Assembly (NCBI GenBank): GCA_029204225.1
Contig: CM055092.1
Span: forward strand, 19,840,070 to 19,904,069
Source: Diphasiastrum complanatum
Taxonomy: Eukaryota > Streptophyta > Lycopodiopsida > Lycopodiales > Lycopodiaceae
DNA: 64,000 bases
Direction: 5' to 3'
Part shown: positions 55,355 to 64,000 of the stretch, one piece after another
Layout of the letters: every line of letters starts with the position of its first letter
Position numbering within the stretch: the stretch's first letter is position 1
Notes under the pieces: model-generated
Database searches by the model: none
What the model was told of the DNA's origin: nothing
What the model saw: only the letters and a program-made list of their open reading frames with translations
Position numbers and translations under genes: made by a program

Positions 55355-57454
55355 GTGAGTGCTTTACGTAACAAATCCGATGATTGCAATACAGCAATAT
55401 CAAGTAACTATAACTCGGATATCTTGACAGAAATCGAAGATATTTCTCAAGGTCGTAATATGTCAAGATCAAGTAACTATAACTGGGATGTCTTGACAGG
55501 AATTGAAGATATTTTTCATGATCGCAATGTGTCAAGAACAAGTAGCTATAATTCGGATATCTTGACAGATGTTGAGGATGTGGTCACTTGCACTAATATA
55601 TCTGCATCAGTATATAACTTGGATATTCTTACAAGTTTGGAGGATGTTGGAGAGGCTCTTGATAACAACAAAAATAAAAGACGTCATTATGAAATCAGCA
55701 TTCAAACAAAGCGTACACCAAAATGGTCAATTTTTGCAAGTGCAAATGCATCCACTTGACGTAATTCAGATTTTTTGGAATTTGATTTTGATGAACATGA
55801 TTACACAGGCAACATATTACATGATGTTAACATGACAAACGATCTTGCAAAATTAAGATGGTCACAAGCAGATGAACTTTTGGAAGATCTACAAAGAGAT
55901 CCTCAAGTAGATTCAACATCCTTTAGAACTACTCATAGTCTCAAAAGAAAATGTGTGCTTGCTTATGTTGCACCAAAAAAGACCGAATGTGTTTTATCGT
56001 CAAAAAATATAAGGGAAATATTGATGCAACCATGTTGTGGTAAGTTGTGCATTCGACAAATTACCTACAAAGAATGTGAAGGCTTGCGACTAGGTGTGTG
56101 GAGAAAACAAGGAGCTGACAAGCTTAATCAATTATTGTAGATGTTCAAATGTTTTTTCATAGATGAGAAAAGTCAGATGCAAAGTTTGATATTTTGGAGG
56201 AACCCGAATTGTGTTTCAAACCTACATTGGATGGTAAAGCTATCTACATAAAAGCATATCAGAATCTATTGGGAATCTCCCATGGAATGTTTTGACAAGT
56301 AATTGTTGAGGCACCTTATTCCATTGTGTACAAGTTTCATGGAAACACCGGCACATTCAAGCAACGTGGACATTCTTCAAAAGGGTTGGCCATAATGTGT
56401 TGGATTTTGGAAAAGCATGCATGCCTCAACCACATCTGCAACATAAATCAAAAGATGGCGCTGTTATTTGTGAATATCATCTCCCACTCGGCATGCATAA
56501 ACATAACATCTTCAAAACTATAAACACAAAACTTAAAGACGCACGTATTTTTGAAGTTTCAAGATCCACACTCTAAAAGATGTGGAAACAAGAGTTTGGA
56601 CAGGTCAAGACTCCAACAAGACAAAGAATGTCCAAATGCAAAACATGTGACAACCTTAAAAATGCAATAGAGATAACTCTTGACATTAGGATGTGTGATC
56701 ACTGTATTACACTGAGAGGTCATCATCTACATCATGTTTTCGATTCTAGAAAATTGTATGCATAGTGGAAAGAAGAGTCAAGATACCATCTTGAACAGTC
56801 CTTGTGTCTTATCATTGATGGAATGGCAACAACATTACCCCGTATCAATAAGACTCCTCCTAGATTAGAGGGGAATCGATTTTTGAAAACACATGTTTCT
56901 GGGGTATTGGTTAATGGATTCAAGTTGCTTTGTGATGTTTGAATTGATACCTTGCATGCTCATGATAGCAATCAAGTTGCCACATCAATAATGCGAGCAA
57001 TAAGAAAGGTACAAGCATCACGTGGTAACTTACCTCTGATCTTATGTATTCAAGCTGACAATTGTTGGAGGGAGAACAAGAACAAATTTATTTTTGGTCT
57101 TTGTTGTATGTTAGTGGCACATAACATCTTCCAAAAGGTAGAAATGGGGTTTCTTTTGGCTGGCCACACACATGAAGACATAGATCAGGTTTTTAGTGTC
57201 ATATCCAAGGCTTTGAAGTCCAAATCAGTTCACACAATGCCAGATATGCTAGCACGAATTGGTGAAAAGATAGGTGGTGGTCATATCGAAAACACTGAAG
57301 TAGAAATACTGGAATGAATGGTAGATAGAAACAATATATAGATCCTTGTATTGCTCAAGGAAATGAAGGATTAGAAGGACGAATTGCACATTTTGGATTA
57401 CGACATTGCTCATATTTCGGAATCCGACATACAAAACCAATAACAATTTTGTGA
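55355..57454 (+). pseudogene. DUF7869-type gene with N-terminal repeats, decayed
   Basis: DUF7869 proteins are multicopy eukaryotic proteins of unknown role with transposase-like Asp/His motifs. Here: four N-terminal repeats (55403-55665), then LEFDFDEHDYTGNILHDVNM, KECEGLRLGVWRKQGADKLN, ELCFKPTLDGKAIYIKAYQN, CKTCDNLKNAIEIT with CDHC, CLIIDGMATTLPRINKTPPR, FLKTHVSGVLVNGFKLLCDV, HDSNQVATSIMRAIRKVQAS, LILCIQADNCWRENKNKFIF and the signature VEMGFLLAGHTHEDIDQVFS. Visible damage: stops at 55757 (Arg expected) and 56138 (Gln expected), more later, and frameshifts near 56165 and 56420. The last codons (RIAHFGLRHCSYFGIRHTKP) run into the right inverted-repeat arm and stop at 57452. The left end abuts gypsy-B at 55345, so the true start is lost. 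Confidence 0.75.
55403..55665 (+). repeat. four 66-69 bp coding repeats
   Basis: TATAAC/T-x-x-x-GAT words recur at 55409, 55478, 55547 and 55613 (periods 69, 69, 66). They encode SNYNSDILTEIEDISQGRNM, SNYNWDVLTGIEDIFHDRNV, SSYNSDILTDVEDVVTCTNI and SVYNLDILTSLEDVGEALDN. The conserved core is Y-N-x-D-I/V-L-T-x-h-E-D. Confidence 0.9.
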
Positions 57455-57749
57455 TCAATTGCAATAATAAATATATTGAAAGTGTCAATCAATGTAGCAC
57501 AAAATTGTTGCTTTCGCAGACTCTCTAACTTACAAGATGAACTAAAATGTACATAAAAACCTAATCTACTCGTTGTCGTCATGACGTCCACTCTACATGA
57601 AAACAGACAAACAAAACACATTAGTATTTAATGATTGATTATACTAATGAAAACGTACGTGTTTTACAACAATAATATATGAAAAATACACAATTTAAAG
57701 TTTCAAAGATATTTACAAGTGGAGGATGACCCTCGCTCTTCAGTTTATC

Positions 57750-58240
57750 GTCTAATGCCTCGTATGATTACCTAAAGGCAAAGTCGTACTCTTCTTTGGT
57801 TGGTAGATGTCCATAGTCCGCCAACTATCCATTCAATTTAAGTTGGGATTAGTTTAAGGCTAGGTTGGAGCAGCTAGTCATATGCATGATGTAAAAGGAA
57901 ATCACATGAAATCAAAGACAAACTATAAGAGTAGTTTAGATTCACTTACCATGCTTGCTTCCAAGCTCGCCTATCTGCTCAAGCCCAACTTAGGGTTGCC
58001 TATTCCATGCATCCTAGTGGCCGCGACATCTCTTTGAATCTTGTATTTATCTGGTGTTCTTTCATCGTTTTTTACATTGTTCCAATCAGACCTTGAACAC
58101 CAGTGGGGTTTGGATTGCCTGTCCCTATAAGCTCGTCGTGCTATATCATGACGATGTCTAATCCACTAGCTCATATGCTTATGAATTTCCTTCGAGTCAA
58201 ATTCCTCTTCTTGTGGGAATTCCTCACGAAGGGTACCAAC
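57750..58240 (-). pseudogene. two-exon gene-like fragment of unknown family (right copy)
   Basis: Mirror of 16895-17400. On minus: EEFPQEEEFDSKEI, the His/Arg-rich block RHRHDIARRAYRDRQSKPHW, the putative intron starting GTAAGT near 57953, and LADYGHLPTKEEYDFAFR, a TAG-like stop, then SYEALDDKLKSEGHPPL. The right copy keeps the last block better than the left one. The family is not recognised. Confidence 0.4.
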
Positions 58241-58743
58241 AACGAGACCTATTTCAAGTCCAACAATAGTTCTTGTAGTCGCTTCTTCAACACTGTAAAC
58301 TATTGTATATAAGCTAACACATCCTCCTTCTTCCACTTCTTAATGGCTTGCAATTTATCAACAATCTCCTCATTTTAATGCTCCTTTCTATAATGCATAA
58401 AAAAACCATGCTTAAAATCATCGTAAACCTGAAATTCTTGTAGCCCATATTGTAAATACCATTGCAAAGCATTACCTTTCAAAGTAGTTGGTTATAATTT
58501 CAATTTTTAAAAATATCCTTCGTGTCATGATTAGCCTAACACAGCCAAAAATTGGTGTATATGCATATCAGGATCATCATGTTTCTTCCCTTTAAAACAT
58601 TGAAATGTAGATGTCCAACTACGACCCACGTACGATATCCAAGCCATGAACCATGGTGAACTACTAGCTCTAAAAGACATTATGATTAGATTGTCAGTAA
58701 TAATTGGAAATTCCACCCAAAGTTGAAAACCAATATTATCCAT
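58219..58743 (-). pseudogene. gypsy-type gag fragment in right arm
   Basis: Mirror of 16378-16890. This copy keeps a longer N-terminal frame: MDNIGFQLWVEFPIITDNLI, FQCFKGKKHDDPDMHIHQFL, AVLG, then the PTTLKGNALQWYLQYGLQEF core in broken frames. Confidence 0.6.
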
Positions 58744-61589
58744 AATAACTATGTCACCTGATCACACTGACAACAAAACCACAAAGGTATTAGGGATGAC
58801 TTTGATTATCTACGAACATCACCTAAGATGGTTTTTAATTGTTCATTCTATAAGAGGTAAAAATACCTTTTGCATTCAAAGATAACCTCAACAACTAAGA
58901 TACTAAATTGAAACAATCCAACAATGTATTTTGCAACCAAATCAATAACATGGAACATTTATCTTCTATATTAAAAGAAACATTCTCAGTACAAATGCCA
59001 TCACTATACTTTGAACAATTTCTTCCAAAAAGGTCTTATGCAAGGAAATTCCTCTTGCTATTGGCAGTACAATAAGTCAAAGCAGGTAGGTAGCAACATT
59101 ACAATAGCTTTCAGCCTTAAACATCTATCAATGCACAGTCTAACAACCTAATAACAACCACTTTAATTGGCCAAAGCAACCATTTTTATGCACATGTTTG
59201 CAACTGATCATAGACAACCACAAAGCCCTGCACCTTCCTGTAATTGAACTACTCATTTTCGTCTGTAGTCGCTTCAACTTCTCCACTACTAGCACATCAC
59301 AACAATGTGATGACAACTTTATTTCATCCCACAATGATTAGGACTTAACATACTTATGATCTATATTACATACTTGGCCAGATTCTAAATGGCCTTAATT
59401 CACAAAAATCCCCTAATAGTTGTGACATGGGACATTTTCATACTTATTTTGTATGTGCTTATATAAGCACAATTTGACATTTATGGCATTCAATATTTTG
59501 GTTTTATGTTATTATGTTAATAAATTGATGTGCTTATTTATTAATATTCTAATCACGATTTATTTGATACATGTAAAAATTGATGCTATAATGGTCTCCC
59601 ACCAAGACGAGTATGAATGTGTCAAAAAAATCTACATACCATTCTCAAATTATTGAAGAGGCATGGAGTTAGAACTTATTAGAATGGTTCTGTTTATTGA
59701 ATTCGTGTTGTCTCTCACTCTCGCCACATTTCTCTCTCTTTGTAAACTCACAGTTGTCTCATGTCTGATTTGTTGTATGCAAGCACCACAATCCCCAAAC
59801 AGGTAACACGATGCAAAGTATGATGGCAGTTATACTGAACAAGATCTACTTAGAATTTAGAGTTTTTTATACATGCAAGCATTGAAGTTATTTGTAGCAG
59901 CTCTCTCAAGCTTTCAAGCTTGAACACTCTTGAGCATTCTAGCTTAGTTCTTTTTGGCTATCATCGCTTACTGCTAATCATCAGAATCGTAATTCAGACA
60001 GATTCATTAGTTGCTCAAAGATAGCTTCGAGTACATGGTTTCTATCCGCAATTGTCTTGTGCTCATCATCATCTATTTTATTTTGAATCGATAAATCCTT
60101 TATTGCATTCAATATTACGTCAGAATGTATGCAACTTTGTGATTGTTTTTGTAGCTCATAATATCATATTGCTTTTGTCTGATAATTCAAAACTTTGTTT
60201 GACTATGTAATCACTGTATTATTGACAATTTCAAAGCTAGTTACTATAAGATTGAACATGATATTTTTTCATTATGTTTTGCTCAAAATTGATAGGCATA
60301 GTCATGCATTAGTAGAGCAGGTTGTTGAAAATTAAGCCCACAATTGCCTCCTTGGTGAATGACTAATTTCTATTTCATGATTCTTCTTGCATATTTATTG
60401 ATCATTGATCTAGGGTCAGGTGAAACCAAATTTGGATCTACGTCTGCTCATCTGATACCTGCAGCAATATCAAACTTAGACAACCAATTTATTTGAAGAA
60501 CGTTTACAACGCTTCCAGCTGATCTCCAGCAAAGGGTAACCAATCCTGTCATAAATTCAAAGTTCAAATGTCAAGTTTAATAACTTGAATTCATTGAAGA
60601 TTTGGTCATCTTCAACGACTTCCACAAAACTTGCATTTAGAACAAGTCTGTAGAAAGACATTACTTTTTCAACAATCTGCAGAAATACGCTATGTTTTCA
60701 AAAGCTTCAGTTTTTTTGCATCTCCCCGAAATGCGACACTTGCATAGTTCAAAAACCTTAACTTTTTTTAACACACCTTCGGCTTCTTGCGAAAAATGCG
60801 AAGAGAGAGAAAATTCTTGAAGGTCATCTACTTTCATACGTTAAGCTATTTTTAAGACATCATCTTTTTAGGGCACCTTCGGCTTCTTGGAAAAAATGCA
60901 AAGAGAGAAAAATCTTAAAGGTCGTCTCACATAAATGAGGAACGTTCCAACAACACTTCTAAATTATTGACCGTATATATACTGTGTATAGTTGTCACAA
61001 AAGCCATATACTTCCAAGTACAACGGCTTTCCTAATTAGGTGACAAGCATTCAATGTAATTAATACACGGATGAAGTCTATAAATATATCATCCAAGCAC
61101 AGATTATGGGTTGCTCCATCCATGAGACACATTTTTGAGCCTCCCAATTACGCTGTCATTTTTGGTTGTAATTGCTATTTGGATTGTGCTTCAGTGTAAT
61201 ATAGTAGCAGCTTGCTTTTATCTGTGTACATCGTAGATGAATGCATGTTGTGATTGAATGCACTTTTATTGCTGTTTGATCGTGCTTGTTTACTCACTCT
61301 AATTAGAACACAGACGTCTAAGACTCCTCAGTTTTTTATCAGATGATGGCTATCTTTGACGCCTGAGGAACTCGCGATATCATACTGCTCTTCCATTTAT
61401 TTCAAAACTATACTTCACATTGAATCTGATTTCAGTAGCACCACACAGAAACCATCTCTAATCTCTGCGGTGGACTGTACTCTTATTTTAGAGTATGAAT
61501 TAATCTTTAAGATCCTATTGGGCAATTAGAACACTTAAAGTTGTGATTACATTTAGCATAAGCTATCTTTTAGACTATTTTTGCACCTA

Positions 61590-62344
61590 GCAGCCGATTA
61601 GAATGAGAGAGCTGTTCCGCAATATTCTTGCTTTCTTCTCTGTTCACATTCTTCTATGTCCCTTGCCCCATCAAATTGGTAGCAGAGCTTAGCTCAAATA
61701 AACCAAGAGATTCAGTTTGCTCTATATGTGTACTGTTATCATGTCTCATATAGATAGCTCTTCATCTTCATCACTCAGTGAAGCTAGAGTCATTAACAAG
61801 TTCAATGGTTCTAACTTCTACATTTGGAAGTTAAAACTTAGAATGATGTTGATGGATAGAGATCTTTGGGATGTAGTAGAAGGTGCAGACCTGAAACCAG
61901 AAGATGGTGATCAAGCAAAGGCCTGGAGGATCAAAGATTAGAAGGCCCTAGCATGTATCACACTCAATCTGGCCAACTCCCAAATATCTCACGTTACCAC
62001 GTGCAAAACCTCTAAGGAAGTGCTGGACTTGTTATGAAGTCTTTATGAGACGCACGATGTAACCATGAGATTACATCTTAGGAGGATGTTCTTTACTCTT
62101 AGCATGTCTGATTGTACTGCCATCACTTCTCGCATTAACAACTTCAAGTCTATGTTAGAACAGTTATCAGCTATAGGATGTTCTATTCAAGATGATGATG
62201 CCGTTCTGACCTTGCTTTCTTCTCTTCCAAAGTCATATGAGCACTTTGTGGTGATCATCTCCACACAACCCAACCTCACTCTTCAAAAGGAGATCGGTCA
62301 TCTTCTTCAAGAAGAAATGCAGAGAAAGACTAGCAGCCTGTCCA
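61590..62344 (+). other. segment present only in the right arm
   Basis: 755 bases absent from the left arm at 13541. The left junction reads (on minus) GCACCTACAAAGAC, joining the two right-arm edges cleanly with at most one or two bases of overlap. The segment holds a primer-binding-like TTGGTAGCAGAGC at 61676 and most of the copia gag. The left arm retains only the last codons of that gag, so loss from the left is more likely than gain on the right. Confidence 0.8.
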
Positions 62345-62406
62345 TCAAAGACGTATCCATGGCTCTATACACCAAGAAGAAAGACTATTCCAAGGGCAAG
62401 AATTAA
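61717..62406 (+). pseudogene. Tnt1-type copia gag in right arm
   Basis: Reads VINKFNGSNFYIWKLKLRMM, RDLWDVVEGADLK, a TAG, ACITLNLANSQISHVTTCKT, SKEVLDLL, a stop, SLYETHDVTMRLHLRRMFFT, INNFKSMLEQLSAIGCSIQD and TLLSSLPKSYEHFVVIISTQ, ending YTKKKDYSKGKN. This is the gag core of Tnt1-type copia elements. There are two in-frame stops and no zinc knuckle or pol follows. A primer-binding-like sequence lies 40 bases upstream. Confidence 0.78.
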
Positions 62407-62707
62407 GTTCTTTAGATTTGATTAGACATTGCGTGTTTATTGCTTATCAGTAGTTGCGCTTAATTCTAGCTTATATTTTAGTCGCTCATAAATAGCTTAG
62501 AGTACGCGGCTTCGATCCGCAACTTGTTGTACTCATTTACATTTGTTTCGTTTTCATACTGAATCAATACTATCTTTTATTGCGTTAAATATCAGCTTCA
62601 TTGCATTGTGTAGACATCAGCCTTTCATTGCATTTATGTTGTTCCAAAAGCCGTGTGGATATAGATGTAGATCTATGTATATTTATTTTGATTTGTGTAG
62701 ATGTATC

Positions 62708-63346
62708 TGTAGAAAAATACAAATCCAAAACACATGAGTGGATCAATGATTATTAGCCAAATTTGGTTGCACATCTAGAAATAGCTAGAAGATTTCTAGA
62801 AATCACTACGTTATGCATTCTAGAAGCTAGAAATACGCAAAGATTTGATTATAAACACTTATATATGACTTAGTATTGTCCCTTTCCATACATCAGTGTA
62901 CTGCACACGTGTGAAAGCTAGATCAGTAAAATCAACATTCTAAACATAGAAATCCAAGATATCAAGAGAAATACACGAGAGATGGACATAGAATCAAAAG
63001 AGAAAAGTTCTCCACACAAATGAAACATTTGAATGATTTTTCCATGTTTTGACAACTATTTATAGCAGCCATATTGTCACTTGGCCGCTTAGTCACTTGC
63101 CCTAAAATAGCAACTTCTAGGTACTTCATTAAAAACCTAGAAATAAGTGACTAGTTTCAATGTATGTCAACTACCAATAGTAGTAGCTCTAAATACGACC
63201 TTATCCACTTATATACTTGTTAAAAGTAGAAATTACACTATTTTTAGACCTTATTGACATTAAGAAATATATCTCTAAGTAAAAATTTCACTTTGGCCTC
63301 CAAATTGCCAAATTAACTCAACTAAACTTAGTTGACATTTTTCACA
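62708..63346 (-). repeat. copia LTR in right arm, 639 bp
   Basis: On plus starts TGTAGAAAAATAC and ends GACATTTTTCACA, followed by ACCCCCC (a polypurine tract on minus). It shares the TATA block and the CACACGTGTG word with the copia-1 LTR. Mirror copy of 12523-13177. Confidence 0.7.
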
Positions 63347-64000
63347 ACCCCCCTTCAACTACTTTTACCACATAGCTTTGATTCATTTTAAGAATGATAT
63401 CCATACTAAGTTAAGACCTCCTTTCTATGGTTTTATAGTAACTTCCATAATTGATATAGAGAATAGTGTCCACATGGGATGCTTCAGTATTTTTTACATC
63501 AATTTTATGTGTCAAGAAGTAACTAGAACATGAAGAACCAAATAGAATGTAAATGTAATGATTCCTCCATGCTTAACACTTTGAACTCTCTAGAAAATAA
63601 CAGCAACCAAACAATAAATGCGAGTGATGACCACTTGCTTGCTTGTCTCCTCCAATTATGTCCTTTCTGGCCATGTATTCACCATAAAACTCCATGAACT
63701 CCATCTTGCGACAAGATATCATCAACACTTGATGACTTGGCCATGAATGAGTGACATAATGAACCTCCAAAAGCTTCATTTTCATCAACAAAACTATCCA
63801 AGAATGCTAGTACAACTCCATCATCAAAATGACATACACCAATGTAGCTAGTTTCACAATGGCGAGTTCACGTTCTTCTTCTTCAGATGATGAGGTTGGA
63901 CCATCACATATCGAATCAAAGGCCTAGCTATACTAGAGAATACCATGCCTGTGTACACGATGTAAGTATGCATTACGACTAGAGCGACGTATTACTATAT

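Larger units (their letters stand above)
59950..62620 (+). repeat. diverged direct-repeat pair inside the right arm
   Basis: About 190 bases at 59950-60140 and 62430-62620 match loosely: a TTAxTGCT start, an ATAGCTT-GAGTAC-GGTTTC/GGCTTCGATCCGCAA core and a CTTTATTGCxTT end. They flank the copia gag at 61717-62406 and may be old LTR ends. The mirror pair is at about 15000-15190 and 13260-13450 in the left arm. Confidence 0.45.
57383..64000 (-). repeat. right arm of giant inverted repeat (runs off window)
   Basis: Reverse complement of 11834-17745 at a near-constant coordinate sum of about 75130, shifting to about 75870 beyond the 755-base extra segment at 61590-62344. It contains mirror copies of the gag remnant, the unknown gene fragment, diverged repeats and the copia LTR. 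The outer boundary is beyond 64000. Confidence 0.9.

Overview
This window looks like nuclear DNA of a land plant with a large, repeat-rich genome. It carries Ty1/copia and Ty3/gypsy polyproteins primed from initiator-Met-tRNA-type and other tRNA sites, fragments of plant genes (an eIF4E-type cap-binding protein, a plant U-box ARM-repeat protein) with plant-type splice sites, and no bacterial or organellar gene order. The gypsy lineages and the DUF7869-type gene made me think of a non-flowering plant such as a fern or lycophyte, but that is a guess. Almost everything is mobile-element derived; there is no clearly intact host gene. Layout, left to right: 1-4945 is a minus-strand copia element (copia-1) cut by the window edge, whose reading frame stays open from 3683 to the edge. 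4946-6240 is a diverged tandem-repeat block with GT and AG microsatellites. 6.3-11.4 kb holds broken copia and gypsy pieces: gag fragments, a deleted mini-copia, and two LTRs with primer-binding sites. 11.83-17.75 kb is the left arm of a very large inverted repeat whose right arm is 57.38 kb to the window end; each arm carries an LTR, gag remnants and a spliced-looking fragment of unknown type. 18.2-19.7 kb holds two captured host-gene fragments (eIF4E-like on minus, U-box ARM on plus). 21.4-32.4 kb is a decayed plus-strand gypsy element (gypsy-A), split inside its reverse transcriptase by a complete minus-strand copia element (copia-2, 25396-31632) with apparently identical 737-bp LTRs, a 5-bp target duplication and an intact 1329-residue polyprotein. 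34.2-36.7 kb holds exon-like pieces of unidentified genes. 36.8-40.1 kb is two recombined copia remnants. 40.1-45.7 kb and 48.6-55.3 kb are two minus-strand copies (A and B) of another gypsy family (gypsy-B), which has an extra long gene downstream of integrase. Between them lie a 0.92-kb tandem duplication and a copia-type LTR. 55.36-57.45 kb is a decayed DUF7869-type gene with an N-terminal 22-23-residue repeat; the inverted-repeat boundary falls inside its last codons. How the parts fit: copia-1 and copia-2 look like recent arrivals in a landscape of older, methylation-decayed gypsy elements (many in-frame TAG codons where CAG is expected). The best candidates for undescribed biology are the post-integrase accessory gene of gypsy-B (conserved N-terminal region, acidic linker, coiled coil, three QTD motifs), its tandem protease domains, the repeat-bearing DUF7869 gene and the giant inverted repeat. 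All reading was by eye; family names rest on motif recognition, not on searches.
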